Assembly (NCBI RefSeq): GCF_027942295.1
Contig: NZ_CP101416.1
Location: 2,396,001 to 2,460,000 of the forward strand
Direction: 5' to 3'
DNA: 64,000 bases
Origin: Pseudanabaena sp. Chao 1811
Lineage (GTDB): Bacteria > Cyanobacteriota > Cyanobacteriia > Pseudanabaenales > Pseudanabaenaceae
Of this stretch, positions 17,070 to 26,624 are shown piece after piece. The notes under the pieces were generated by a model. The model searched no databases. It had not been told where the DNA came from and saw nothing but the letters and a program-made list of their open reading frames with translations. A program made the translations under genes and the position numbers. How positions within the stretch are numbered: the first letter of the stretch is position 1; each line of letters begins with the position of its first letter.

Positions 17070-19865
17070 ATGCCTGCTCATTTACGCCATGTTTATAAAT
17101 CTCCACGCGATCGCCACCAGCTTTCTCTAAAGATATTGCTGATCGTTCCATTTGTGACACAGGTAATTGCGGCGGTGGGGATCACGGGCTGGTTATCAGT
17201 CCAAAATGGGCGGGAGGCAACACAGGAGCTAGCTCCCCAAATTGGGAAAGAAGTAACAAATACGATTGAAACCCATGTGCAGGGATATTTTGCTGCACCA
17301 TTAGAAATCTTGCAAGCCTATGGGTCAACGGCGCAGTCGGGAAATCTAGCTTTAGAAAATTTAGAAAATTTAGATAAATTATTTTGGCAGCAGATGCGCC
17401 AAGCTTCTAACTTATCTTTTTTCTATGCTGCCAATCCGCAGGGACAATTTCTTGGCGTGGAGCGTAGGGGCGAAAAGGATCTGGTGTTACATCGCTCTCT
17501 TTTTTCCGCGTCAGCATTAGCACGAAAAGCAGTTTATCGCTTAGATCCTAATGGCAAAGTCCTCGATCAGATTCAAGCGGATATTTACGATCCACGAGAT
17601 CGCCCTTGGTACAAAGAATCGGTGAAGGCAGGTCAAGCAGTTTGGAGTCCGATTTATCTATTTGTATCTCGCCCGATTTTAGGAATTACGGCTTCTGTTC
17701 CAGTCTATGGTGATTCTGGGAATTTACGGGGAGTTTTAGCGATCGACTTAACACTTTCGCAAATTGGTGATTTTCTGCGTCAGCTAAAAATATCAAAAAC
17801 GGGACAAGCATTTATTCTGGAACCATCGGGGGAAATTGTTGCCACATCAACCTCAGAATCTCCCTTTATTTCCACACCCCAAGGGCAAAAACGTATTCAT
17901 GCCCTCCAAAGTCAAAATCCTCTATTGCAATTAATAGTTCAAAATTTGCAACAACGTTATCGCAGTCTTACGGATATTCAGAATCATCAACAAATTCAAA
18001 TTCAATGGGAGGGGGCAACGCAGTATGTGCAGATTACCAGATTCCGCAATGCTCAAGGACTAGACTGGTTGCTAATTGTGACGGTGTCTGAGCAAGATTT
18101 TCGCGATCGCATTAATATTAATACCCGTAACACCATTGTTCTATGCGCCTTAGCTCTAGTCTTTGCTAGCTTGACAGGCTTTTATACTTCCAAATGGATT
18201 GCTAAACCTGTAGAGAAACTAATCGAAGCATCCCATTTATTAGCGACTCTATCTGCCTCCGCCGACCTTGCGAGTGGGCAGCCTTATCATCCCATTGAAA
18301 CTGCCAATGTGCGTGAACTATCCATTTTGGCAGAATCCTTCAATCAAATGGCGAAGCAATTGCAAGCTTCATTTACAGCACTTGCTCAAAGTAAAGATGA
18401 ATTAGAAGATCGGGTTGAACAACGTACTGCTGATTTAGAAGAATTATTGAGTTTGCAAAGAGCGACCCTTGAATCAATTGCCGATGGGATCTTAGCGGTA
18501 GATCAGTTAGGACGTATCACCAGCTATAACCAGCAATTTGTGGATATGTTTGCTTTGTCTGAAGATATCTTATCGATTCCCAATTATTCCCTGAGATTAG
18601 AATTTCTCGCGGAACAAATGCTCGACTCCCAAGACTTTATGCAGCGATCGCAAACTTTTTATAGCCATCCTGAATCAGAAAGTTACGATTTGCTGTCACT
18701 CATTGATGGCAGAGTCTTAGAGCGCTATTCCCGTCCTCAAAAGCTAGGGGCTCAGATTATCGGTCGTGTGTGGAGCTTTCAGGATATTACGGCTCGGGTC
18801 AAGGCTGAACAAGCTCTCGAAGAGCAGAAGACCTATTTACGATTGATTATTGATAGTATTCCCCAACAAATCTTTTGGAAAGATACCAATCTCGTCTTTC
18901 GTGGATGTAATCGCAACTGGGCAATGTATGCCCAAATCGATAATCCTGAAAGCGTAGTTGGTAAAACCGATTATGACCTAGTTCCTAATCCTCAACTTGC
19001 TAATACTTTCCGAATGCACGATCAAAAAATTATGGAATCGAATATTCCTGAAATGCACGTAATTCAGAAAAAAATTAATCCTGATAAGCAAGGTCAATCA
19101 ATTTGGCTAGATATTAGTAAGCTCCCAATTATTGATGCTGAGGGTAAAACTATTGGCATCCTAGGGGTATTGGATGACATTACGCAGCGTAAGCTTGCCG
19201 AAGAAGCTTTATATGCTGAGCAAGAGAAGTCAGAGCGATTATTATTAAATATCCTGCCTAAATTAATCGCCGATCGCCTAAAGCAATCACATGGGGTAAT
19301 AGCTGATAGTTTTGAATCCGTTACGGTTCTCTTTGCCGATCTCGTTAGTTTTACCAGAATGTCTTCGGAACTCTCTCCTCAAGATTTGGTTGATCTCCTA
19401 AATTTAATTTTTTCTAATTTCGATACGCTCTGTGAAATCTATGGCTTAGAGAAAATCAAAACTATTGGTGATGCTTATATGGTGGCAGGGGGGATTCCGC
19501 TCCCTAGAGCAAACCATGCGGAGGCGATCGCGGCGATGGCGTTGGATATGGTTAATAAAGTAGATGAACTCCGTATCTCGACAGGTAAACCCTTACAAAT
19601 CCGCGTTGGCATTCATACGGGGGCAGTAATTGCTGGTGTGATTGGGACGCAAAAGTTTATTTATGATCTTTGGGGCGATACCGTAAATGTGGCGAGTCGA
19701 ATGGAATCCCATAGTGAAGTTGGTAAAATTCAAGTTACTGCGGAGACCTATCAACTTCTCAAACATAAGTTTGATTTAGTTGAGCGGGGTGCTATTGAAG
19801 TTAAGGGTAAAGGTAAAATGCAGACCTATTGGCTCACTGGCAAAAAATCTATAACACCAAATTAA
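17070..19865 (+). CDS. Membrane-bound class III adenylate cyclase with extracytoplasmic sensor, HAMP and PAS domains
   Basis: I start at the ATG at 17070 (MPAHLRHVYKS) rather than a TTG 15 bp upstream. The order is: TM helix (about 21-43), a Cache-type extracytoplasmic sensor (about 60-340, with DPRDRPWYKESVKAGQAVWSPIY), TM helix, HAMP (about 360-430), coiled coil, two PAS domains (about 470-715) and a class III cyclase domain. The cyclase has the metal Asp in LFADLVSFT and IGDAYM. Its purine-selecting residues are Lys (EKIKTIGD) and Asp (YDLWGD), both of the ATP type, and the catalytic Asn/Arg lie in VNVASRM. It should make cAMP in response to a small ligand. The stop overlaps the phnE stop on the other strand. 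Confidence 0.92.
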   Translation: MPAHLRHVYKSPRDRHQLSLKILLIVPFVTQVIAAVGITGWLSVQNGREATQELAPQIGKEVTNTIETHVQGYFAAPLEILQAYGSTAQSGNLALENLENLDKLFWQQMRQASNLSFFYAANPQGQFLGVERRGEKDLVLHRSLFSASALARKAVYRLDPNGKVLDQIQADIYDPRDRPWYKESVKAGQAVWSPIYLFVSRPILGITASVPVYGDSGNLRGVLAIDLTLSQIGDFLRQLKISKTGQAFILEPSGEIVATSTSESPFISTPQGQKRIHALQSQNPLLQLIVQNLQQRYRSLTDIQNHQQIQIQWEGATQYVQITRFRNAQGLDWLLIVTVSEQDFRDRININTRNTIVLCALALVFASLTGFYTSKWIAKPVEKLIEASHLLATLSASADLASGQPYHPIETANVRELSILAESFNQMAKQLQASFTALAQSKDELEDRVEQRTADLEELLSLQRATLESIADGILAVDQLGRITSYNQQFVDMFALSEDILSIPNYSLRLEFLAEQMLDSQDFMQRSQTFYSHPESESYDLLSLIDGRVLERYSRPQKLGAQIIGRVWSFQDITARVKAEQALEEQKTYLRLIIDSIPQQIFWKDTNLVFRGCNRNWAMYAQIDNPESVVGKTDYDLVPNPQLANTFRMHDQKIMESNIPEMHVIQKKINPDKQGQSIWLDISKLPIIDAEGKTIGILGVLDDITQRKLAEEALYAEQEKSERLLLNILPKLIADRLKQSHGVIADSFESVTVLFADLVSFTRMSSELSPQDLVDLLNLIFSNFDTLCEIYGLEKIKTIGDAYMVAGGIPLPRANHAEAIAAMALDMVNKVDELRISTGKPLQIRVGIHTGAVIAGVIGTQKFIYDLWGDTVNVASRMESHSEVGKIQVTAETYQLLKHKFDLVERGAIEVKGKGKMQTYWLTGKKSITPN

Positions 19866-20677
19866 TCTGACTTAAACTTATTCCGCAATTGACTGCTTAA
19901 CGCATCAATACTAGTTACAACTACTAACAAAACCAGCATCATTGTCGTTGCTTTGTTATATTCAAAACCACGAATATAACTTACCAATTCAAAGCCAATC
20001 CCACCTGCACCGACTACACCTAAAACGGAGGCGGCACGAATATTGTATTCAAACATATAGAGCGTATAGCCAAGACAGAGTGGTAAAACTTGAGGCATCA
20101 CCCCATATTGAGCAATTTGCCACCATGAGGCACGGCTCACTTGCAAAGCCTCTAGCGATCGCCGATCAACCGACTCGATCGCTTCTTGATAAAATTTTGC
20201 CAAATAGCCAATTGTATAAATTCCTAATGCTAAGGTTCCTGCGGGCGCACCTAAGCCCGTTGCGGCGACAAAGAATAGTCCTAAAATAATTGATGGAACA
20301 GAACGGACAGCATTTTGGAGAAGATTAGCGAGCCAACGTAGCCATAATGGAGAAAGGTTGCGTGCGGATATGAGGGCAAGGGGAATCGAAAGAATTGCGC
20401 CAATCGTCGTTCCCCACAGAGACATTTGCACAGTCTCAATTAACGCCTTAATTGCTACATCTAAAATGCTCAGATCGGGCGGTAACAGGCGTGACAGAAA
20501 ATCTGTCATGTAGGGCAGACTAGTTTTGATTAATTCGGGATTAACCTTTAACCCATTTAATGACCAGATATAAGCCCAAACTAGACCAATAGTTACTAAG
20601 ACTCTGATGCCCCAGATGTTGTAGCGGCTAGAAGTAATTTTAGAAATATAGGGGCGAATCTGATCAGTAAATTTCAT
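19862..20677 (-). CDS. phnE: Phosphonate/phosphite-type ABC transporter permease PhnE
   Basis: This 271-residue inner-membrane permease has about six helices. It carries the binding-protein-dependent transport motif in the segment SVDRRSLEALQVSRASWWQIAQYGVMPQVLPL, where the EA..G loop contacts the ATPase. The ATG overlaps the phnC stop as TAATG, a sign of translational coupling. It is the last gene of the phnD-phnC-phnE operon. Confidence 0.93.
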   Translation of the reverse strand: MKFTDQIRPYISKITSSRYNIWGIRVLVTIGLVWAYIWSLNGLKVNPELIKTSLPYMTDFLSRLLPPDLSILDVAIKALIETVQMSLWGTTIGAILSIPLALISARNLSPLWLRWLANLLQNAVRSVPSIILGLFFVAATGLGAPAGTLALGIYTIGYLAKFYQEAIESVDRRSLEALQVSRASWWQIAQYGVMPQVLPLCLGYTLYMFEYNIRAASVLGVVGAGGIGFELVSYIRGFEYNKATTMMLVLLVVVTSIDALSSQLRNKFKSD

Positions 20678-21456
20678 TAGGCAGCGTTAGCAGGCTGAAA
20701 TTGAGACAGGCTTTGCAACCTAGCAAACTGTCTTTCAATATTTTGACAGTCCCCATCATACCAGACCTTCCCTTCATCAAGAATGATCGCTCTCTGGGCA
20801 TACTGGGCAGCTAGTGCGAGGTCATGCAGCACAACTACAACGGTCAACCCTTTGCTGTGCATTTCCGCTAGAGACTCCATCACTTGATTAATTCCCGATA
20901 CATCTAAGCCCGTTGTTGGTTCATCAGCGAGCAAAATATGGGGGGACTGGATTAAGGTGCGGGCGATCGCCACCCTCTGACGTTGACCACCGCTTAGTTG
21001 TCTTGCCTTTTGATAGATCTGCTCCTGTAATCCCAGATTCTGCAATAGTTGCATGGCAACACGGCGATCGCGTTGGGGAAAGCCCCAGAGACTTTGCCAT
21101 GTGGTCAGTTCACCGAGACATCCGCATAGGACGTTATCAAGGCAAGAAAGCTGATCGACTAAGCCGCCACCTTGGAATAGGAATCCAATATTTTTACGGA
21201 CTGATCCAATATGTCTCTGCTCAACGGGTATACCACATATTTGAATTTCCCCTTGGGTAATTGGCACTAAGCCAACTAGAGATCGCAGAAGTGTGGATTT
21301 GCCCGCGCCATTCATCCCCAATAAGGCGACAAATTCTCCATGATTGATCTGTAGATCAATCCCATTCAAAATTGGGCGATGCAATGTTGATTGATATTCT
21401 GTCCGCACATTGTGGCAAGCGATCGCAGGTAAATTATTTGCTAATACAGGTTCCAT
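20677..21456 (-). CDS. phnC: Phosphonate/phosphite-type ABC transporter ATPase PhnC
   Basis: This 259-residue ATPase drives the importer. Walker A is GMNGAGKST (about 47-55), the Q-loop follows in FLFQGGGLVDQLSCLDNV, the signature is LSGGQRQRVAIARTL, Walker B is HILLADEPTTGLD, and the switch His is in VVLHDLALA. It lies 74 bp downstream of phnD and overlaps phnE by one base. No C-P lyase or phosphite dehydrogenase gene is in the window, so the imported substrate remains open. Confidence 0.94.
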   Translation of the reverse strand: MEPVLANNLPAIACHNVRTEYQSTLHRPILNGIDLQINHGEFVALLGMNGAGKSTLLRSLVGLVPITQGEIQICGIPVEQRHIGSVRKNIGFLFQGGGLVDQLSCLDNVLCGCLGELTTWQSLWGFPQRDRRVAMQLLQNLGLQEQIYQKARQLSGGQRQRVAIARTLIQSPHILLADEPTTGLDVSGINQVMESLAEMHSKGLTVVVVLHDLALAAQYAQRAIILDEGKVWYDGDCQNIERQFARLQSLSQFQPANAA

Positions 21457-21530
21457 GATTTTAAGTTCTAATATTCTGAAGACAAATAACCTTATTGCCT
21501 AGCTAAGCTAGACAATAAGGCAATCAGGTT

Positions 21531-22550
21531 TTAGGGTTTTAGTCCCGCCCGTTGAATTGCGGTACGCATACTCGCTAAATGCGCCTCATGATCGACCTTG
21601 ACTAGCTGTGTGGAATTATAGAGACTACGGAATAATTCATTATTTGCAGGCTCATTTAGTTTCAGCAAAGCATTAATCAACTTTTCACGGATATCCGCAG
21701 GTACGCCGTCGTCAATGACAATTCCGTGAGCAGGTACATTAGGCACAGGATGAAGTACCCGTAATTTTTTCCCCTCTTCGGCGGTAATCCAAGGTGGAAG
21801 CAAAGCATATTCGGAAACTACGGCAACATCAGCTTGTTCTCGCAATACTGCTTGCAATGCACTGCTATAGCCATCCCCATAGGTAACTTTTCCGAAAAAC
21901 TGCTCTAAGCGATCGGGCCCATCTACAAACTTGAGTCCTACCAATTCACTCACAGGAAAGATAAAACCTGAACCAGAAGAACGAGAGGTAAATGCCATCC
22001 GTTTACCACGTAACTGTTCTAAGGTTTTTTGAGGATCGGACAAGGTTTTTAAAGGGCTTTCATCAGGAACGACAAATACGGCATTGTAAGATTTACCGCC
22101 CGAATAGTCAGCACGGACTTCCGCCAAGTACATTTTTGCGCCCGATAGCTGTTCTGCCTTAAGTGCAGCCCGACCACTTAGGAAGGCGACGCTGGCACGG
22201 TTAGCTCTGAGTGCTTCTACGGATGCAGTTTCGTCACCAATTACCCCCTTTACAGGAATTCCAATTTCTTTGGAGAGGATCGTAGAAACTTGGTCAACTT
22301 TAGTTTGTAAATCTTTGGTATCGCGACGAGTTGCAAAGGCGATCGTAATTTCTGAAATTGGTGCTTGGGCTGATGGGGTTGCCGCAGGCTTATTGTCTTT
22401 AGCAGGTTCCTTATCAGTAGTTTTTGTTGCTGTCTGGGTAGATTGTGCTGTAGGTGTTTGATTATTTTCACTACAGGCAGTCAAGCCTACTAATGTCACT
22501 AATCCTAGAGCTAGAGCGGTATTAATAGGTGAAAACAAATTTTTTTTCAT
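21531..22550 (-). CDS. phnD: Periplasmic phosphate/phosphite/phosphonate-binding lipoprotein PhnD
   Basis: This 339-residue solute-binding protein has a lipoprotein signal peptide. A KK-rich start is followed by a hydrophobic run and the lipobox LTAC (Cys about 26), then a Thr/Pro-rich linker to about residue 66. The body has the PhnD-family stretches ISEITIAFATRRDTKDLQTKVDQV and FTSRSSGSGFIFPVSEL, and a VPAHGIVIDDGVP region. It captures the substrate for PhnC/PhnE. It is the first gene of the operon, and a repeat-rich spacer of 445 bp precedes it. Confidence 0.92.
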   Translation of the reverse strand: MKKNLFSPINTALALGLVTLVGLTACSENNQTPTAQSTQTATKTTDKEPAKDNKPAATPSAQAPISEITIAFATRRDTKDLQTKVDQVSTILSKEIGIPVKGVIGDETASVEALRANRASVAFLSGRAALKAEQLSGAKMYLAEVRADYSGGKSYNAVFVVPDESPLKTLSDPQKTLEQLRGKRMAFTSRSSGSGFIFPVSELVGLKFVDGPDRLEQFFGKVTYGDGYSSALQAVLREQADVAVVSEYALLPPWITAEEGKKLRVLHPVPNVPAHGIVIDDGVPADIREKLINALLKLNEPANNELFRSLYNSTQLVKVDHEAHLASMRTAIQRAGLKP

Positions 22551-22660
22551 TGATATCTAGAAAGGCGATCGACTGGTTAAAAAGAATTACTTGCAATAAC
22601 TATTGAATTTAGCTTAAACCTATTTGAGAATTAAAGTCAATAATTTACATTTTTTTGTTA

Positions 22661-22777
22661 TATAGCTACAGTCACTTGTCTTAGGACAAATCAAAACCCA
22701 AGAATTGATTGGCGGCGCGGAGCGCCGCCAATCAATTCTTGGGTTTTATGTCTTAGTACACTTGGCGATAGCTATAG
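22661..22777. repeat. TATAGC-ended palindromic repeat with 26-bp hairpin
   Basis: The outer ends are TATAGCTA and TAGCTATA. Inside are CTTGTCTTAGGACAAA and ATGTCTTAGTACACTTGG. The core is a perfect 26-bp stem 22693-22718 / 22722-22747 with the loop GGA. Elements at 42108-42225 and 57983-58074 share the TATAGC edge, the AAACCCAA or AAGCCCAA stem base and a TTAGGACA or GTCTTAACA tract, so they appear to be one family. Confidence 0.6.
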
Positions 22778-22854
22778 ATCAAGGCTTACGCAATTACCTC
22801 ATAATTCAAAGCTGCCTTTTTGAATTTTGGGAAATTTTTGAGTTCTGATGGTTT

Positions 22855-22955
22855 GATATAACGCTTTTCAAGCAAGCGAGATACAGAGGATTGTGTCCTC
22901 ACCGAAGGCGGGGACACAATCCTGTACTTCACTAGATTGGTATACGCTATATAAA
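22855..22955. repeat. Palindromic element upstream of the membrane-protein gene
   Basis: The edges ATATAACGC (22857) and GGTATACGCTATAT (22939-22952) are roughly complementary. The inner hairpin has arms AGGATTGTGTCC (22887) and GGACACAATCCT (22912). It ends about 40 bp before the next start codon, so it may sit in the 5' leader of that gene. The spacer 22551-22995 holds this and the preceding element and no ORF I believe in. Confidence 0.45.
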
Positions 22956-22995
22956 ATGAAAATCACCGCTAAAGACCACAGCCGATAAAATTGCC

Positions 22996-23784
22996 ATGAC
23001 TGAAAACCAAATTCCCGAAGGTGCAGAGCGTGAAGTTAAAACGATGGGAGGTGCGGCGATCGATGGTACGCCGATCGCCTACATTATTGTCCTTGCTGCC
23101 GTTGTCACCGTTTTAGCCTTTGTACCTTTTTCGATTGTGCTTGGCTCAGGCAAAGGAATTCCCCTCAGCCAAAGTATTTACCCTTTGCTAGGTTGGTTGC
23201 TTGGACCTTTGGCTGGAGCCTTGGCAAGCGGCATTGGTACTTTGATTGGTGTGTTTTTAGCACCCTATACGGCAGGGGTTCCCGCGATCGCGATTTGGGG
23301 CGCAGTGATTGCTAGTTTTGCGGCGGGAGTAATGGGTGCTAGTCGCAAGCGACGATTTTGGTACTTAGGGTTAACGGTTCTCTTTGGGTTGGAACTAGCA
23401 GCCTATGCGTATTTAGCGATCGTTCGCAATGGCATCCCCGTAAATACCTTTATTTTCGGAGCCTTTATCGACTGGTCAGCATTAGTATTATTCCTACTGC
23501 CCACACGCACATTATTCGCTCAGTGGATTAGCAGTACCAGTTTTGTCAAAGTAGCGATCGGCATATTTGGCGGTACTTGGACAATTTGTGGATTGATGCA
23601 TCTCAGTCAAGTTCCATTTACCTACTATCTATTTAACTGGCCAGAACCAATTTGGAATACCTTAATTCCCATTATTCCTGTAGAAAATGCGATGCGTGGT
23701 TTGTCAGGAGCAGTGATTGGTACGGGGGTGATTTCAGGATTAAGAGCAATTAATTTAGTCAAGCCCAAGGAAGCGCTTTACTAA
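22996..23784 (+). CDS. Integral membrane protein, possibly ECF-transporter S-component-like
   Basis: This 262-residue polytopic protein has six or so hydrophobic segments. They begin at about residue 27 (AYIIVLAAVVTVLAFVPF), with Gly/Ala-rich loops such as YPLLGWLLGPLAGALASGIGTLIG. The pattern of small-residue helices and the GPLAGALASGIGTLIG stretch resembles substrate-binding subunits of energy-coupling-factor vitamin importers. This is a resemblance only: no ATPase or EcfT gene is adjacent and no ligand can be named. A DUF58 gene follows 57 bp downstream on the same strand. Confidence 0.55.
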   Translation: MTENQIPEGAEREVKTMGGAAIDGTPIAYIIVLAAVVTVLAFVPFSIVLGSGKGIPLSQSIYPLLGWLLGPLAGALASGIGTLIGVFLAPYTAGVPAIAIWGAVIASFAAGVMGASRKRRFWYLGLTVLFGLELAAYAYLAIVRNGIPVNTFIFGAFIDWSALVLFLLPTRTLFAQWISSTSFVKVAIGIFGGTWTICGLMHLSQVPFTYYLFNWPEPIWNTLIPIIPVENAMRGLSGAVIGTGVISGLRAINLVKPKEALY

Positions 23785-23841
23785 CTCTCATCCCAATTTC
23801 AATCTTGATTTTCCCTACACTAGAATAGGTCAAAAAATGAT

Positions 23842-25086
23842 ATGGCAAATAGCTCAAGCGATCGCAAACAGCGTAGTTCTAGACCGAAAAAAGTTTCTAA
23901 GCTTAAGCGCTTTTTTAAATGGTTAGAGTGGCGATTTGCGACACCAGAATTTATTGGGGGAATATATACATTCTTTACGCTGTTCTTCTTTATGGCGGCG
24001 ACTAATACCCTTGCGGGTTGGTTGTATGTCATTAGTGGCGTGAGCTTTGCGCTATTAATTGTGGGGGCAGTGATGCCAAAACGCTTACTGGCGGAAATCT
24101 CAGTGGTGCGATCGCCAATTGATCCTGTGAGTGTCGGTGATGATCTGTGGGTGGACTTGAGAATTCAAAATCTAGGTCGCACGGAAAAACGCCTACTAGA
24201 AGTTCGGGATGTTTTGCCAGAGTATCTCTCAAATATTTTGCAGCAGGAAGTAGTCATTGAGATGATTGCGCCACTTCAAGAATATCGATGGCGCTACGAA
24301 GCGAAAACTACTAAGCGTGGTGTGTTTTTATTTAGATCCACAGAAATTGCCACTTCCAGTCCATTGGGACTCTTTCGCAGTCGTCGGGCTTGCCCATCGG
24401 GACAGAAAGTGATTGTTTATCCAACGGTACTTCCATTGGAGCGTTGTCCTTTAGTTGATCAATTAGGAAATGATACCAATCCGCGCCAATATAGTGATGA
24501 TCACAACTATAGTAATGCGACAGAAGGTCTAACTAAAACCTTGCGCCCTTACCGTTGGGGTGATCCGACGCGGCTAATCCATTGGCGCACTAGTGCCAAA
24601 TTTGGGGAATTACGGGTGCGGGAATTGGAAGTAACAATTGGTGGTCAAGAAGTGGCGATCGCCCTTGACACTTCCGCTGGATGGCAGCCTCAAGCTTTTG
24701 AAGAGGCAGTAGTTGCCGCAGCTTCGCTCTATTTCTATGCCCAGAAATCCAAACTAAGCGTGAGGTTATGGACAGCAGAGACAGGTATAGTCCAAAGCGA
24801 TCGCGCAGTTTTAGAAACCCTAGCCGCCGCTAATGTTTCCGATGTCGCGACCCAAGTAGACATTCTCAAAGATATCCCTGATTTACCTGTGGTCTGGCTA
24901 TCCCATCGTAATGATAGCGTTGCCTATTTGCCCTTGGGTAGTCGTTGGGTACTCTGGCAAAATTCTGCAAAAGTAACTGTTCCTAATCAGCGATCGCTAG
25001 GTTTAACGATTGAAACGATATCTGATCCTGATGACGCAAGTTATAGATCTTTGCGATCGCAACTTCAGGAATATCTAACGCCATAG
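23842..25086 (+). CDS. DUF58 domain protein
   Basis: This 414-residue protein has a basic N-terminus and two adjacent membrane helices (about 38-75: GIYTFFTLFFFMAATNTLAG and VISGVSFALLIVGAVMP). A beta-rich middle follows, then the DUF58 signature RPYRWGDPTRLIHWRTSAKFGELRVRELE at about 233-262. DUF58 proteins usually accompany MoxR ATPases and von Willebrand A proteins. Neither is next to it here, so its partner is elsewhere or absent. A strong terminator follows. Confidence 0.85.
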   Translation: MANSSSDRKQRSSRPKKVSKLKRFFKWLEWRFATPEFIGGIYTFFTLFFFMAATNTLAGWLYVISGVSFALLIVGAVMPKRLLAEISVVRSPIDPVSVGDDLWVDLRIQNLGRTEKRLLEVRDVLPEYLSNILQQEVVIEMIAPLQEYRWRYEAKTTKRGVFLFRSTEIATSSPLGLFRSRRACPSGQKVIVYPTVLPLERCPLVDQLGNDTNPRQYSDDHNYSNATEGLTKTLRPYRWGDPTRLIHWRTSAKFGELRVRELEVTIGGQEVAIALDTSAGWQPQAFEEAVVAAASLYFYAQKSKLSVRLWTAETGIVQSDRAVLETLAAANVSDVATQVDILKDIPDLPVVWLSHRNDSVAYLPLGSRWVLWQNSAKVTVPNQRSLGLTIETISDPDDASYRSLRSQLQEYLTP

Positions 25087-25117
25087 TAAAAAGGGACGCT
25101 TCGCGCCCCTTTTTACT
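25085..25117 (+). terminator. Terminator between the DUF58 gene and hemW
   Basis: The arms AGTAAAAAGGG and CCCTTTTTACT surround ACGCTTCGCGC. The A and T runs allow it to work on both strands, which suits the convergent genes. Confidence 0.75.
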
Positions 25118-25118
25118 T

Positions 25119-26345
25119 TTACAAATTTTTGTATAGGTCAGCAATGATGATGTTGGAAAATAGCCAACCATCGGGAGGAACTAACATGATCCGAGTATCC
25201 TGTGATTGTTCTACCAAATTTACCCAGTTCTGAGATTGATAGGGATGGAGAATTTGCAAAGCGCGATCGCAAAGTTCTGTTCCATAATTTAATTGCAAAG
25301 CCTTTAAACTCAAGCCTTCCGCCAAGCGTAACCCCTGCATTAGCGTATCCATTAACTCCTCTCTATCGTCAATTACAGGAGCCGTAAAGCCAATTCCCGA
25401 TGATTGCCATTGCGCGATCGCATCGAGATATTCCCGCATTCTGCGTGGGCGATCAATTCTTTGGCGATTAATATAACTGGTCGCTCCCATACCCATGCCA
25501 TAAAAGGGTTGGTTATGCCAATAGGTCAAATTATGTTGTGCTTGATAACCAGATTGAGCGTAATTCGAGATTTCATAATGCTCATAACCTGCGGCAGGTA
25601 GCAACTCATGGGCGGCGATATACATCGCAACCGTATGATCTTCCGTTGGCAAGGGTTGATCACCTGCTTGATAGCGCTTACCAAAGGCAGTTCCCTCCTC
25701 GATGGTTAAGTCATAAACAGATAGATGGGTAGGTTGCAAAGCGATCGCTTTTTCGAGGGAGTCCTGCCAATCGGTCATTGTTTGATGGGGTAGCCCTGAG
25801 ATTAAATCTAAACTGAAGTTCTCAAATCCCGATTTTTGAATCGCATCTACTGCTTCATAAATTTCGGCAACACTATGACCACGACCACATACATCTAATA
25901 ATTCCTGCTGAAAAGCCTGTGCGCCTAAACTAATGCGATTGATGCCCAAACTGCGATAACCTTGCAAAGTCTCAAGACTAACTGTTCCTGCATTAGCTTC
26001 AAGGGAAATTTCGGCGTTAGAGGCGATCGCAAAATACTTGGTAATTGTTTCGAGAATCTGCTCAAGCTGTTTTACCGATAGCAAAGATGGCGTTCCCCCA
26101 CCGAAAAAGATAGTTTGCAATGGTTCAATAGGTGGAATCTCGGCAACAGTCAAAGCTATTTCTTGGCACAGCACATCCACATATTGCTGCTTGAGATTTT
26201 CGCCACCTGTCGTAATTGCGAAGTCACAATAAAAACAACGTCGCTTACAAAAGGGAATATGTAGGTATAGAGATTTAGGAAAGATTTGGCTCAAGGTAGC
26301 AATGCGGTATTTAATTGAATGTTGGCACAAAGTTCCAGCCTTCAA
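25119..26345 (-). CDS. hemW: Radical SAM heme chaperone HemW
   Basis: This 408-residue cytosolic radical SAM protein was long annotated as oxygen-independent coproporphyrinogen III oxidase-like. The cluster motif is CKRRCFYC (CX3CX2C) in LYLHIPFCKRRCFYCDF, starting about residue 33. It is followed by the SAM-binding FFGGGTPSLL and ISLGAQAFQ. CX3CX2C without the extra N-terminal residues of HemN points to HemW, which hands heme to target proteins. The long N-terminal extension MKAGTLCQHSIKYRIATLSQI may mean that translation begins further in than 26345. Confidence 0.88.
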   Translation of the reverse strand: MKAGTLCQHSIKYRIATLSQIFPKSLYLHIPFCKRRCFYCDFAITTGGENLKQQYVDVLCQEIALTVAEIPPIEPLQTIFFGGGTPSLLSVKQLEQILETITKYFAIASNAEISLEANAGTVSLETLQGYRSLGINRISLGAQAFQQELLDVCGRGHSVAEIYEAVDAIQKSGFENFSLDLISGLPHQTMTDWQDSLEKAIALQPTHLSVYDLTIEEGTAFGKRYQAGDQPLPTEDHTVAMYIAAHELLPAAGYEHYEISNYAQSGYQAQHNLTYWHNQPFYGMGMGATSYINRQRIDRPRRMREYLDAIAQWQSSGIGFTAPVIDDREELMDTLMQGLRLAEGLSLKALQLNYGTELCDRALQILHPYQSQNWVNLVEQSQDTRIMLVPPDGWLFSNIIIADLYKNL

Positions 26346-26624
26346 TCATTGGATAAAGAAATTATATAATTAGATTTAGAGACATGGGCGATCGCTAAAT
26401 TTATGGCTAAGCTTCGTGAAATGGGCATTGCTCTAGAAAGCCTATATTTCTTAGAAAAGGAGCTATGCCACAAAGTGAAGCTTTTCCTTTTGGTTGGTTT
26501 GAGTAATTCTACTTATTGAAAAAATCTAGTAAAAAATCAGCCAAAATAACTGAAAAGAGGTGTCTTGAATCGGCTTTAATTAAAAGAGCAATCGTCACAA
26601 CGCAAAGGAATTCACGGCATATAT

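Noticed and set aside
26404-26520. 38-codon frame MAKLREMGIALES upstream of the caspase-like gene
   Set aside because: Too short, no family resemblance and a weak ribosome site; could be a relic but not supportable.
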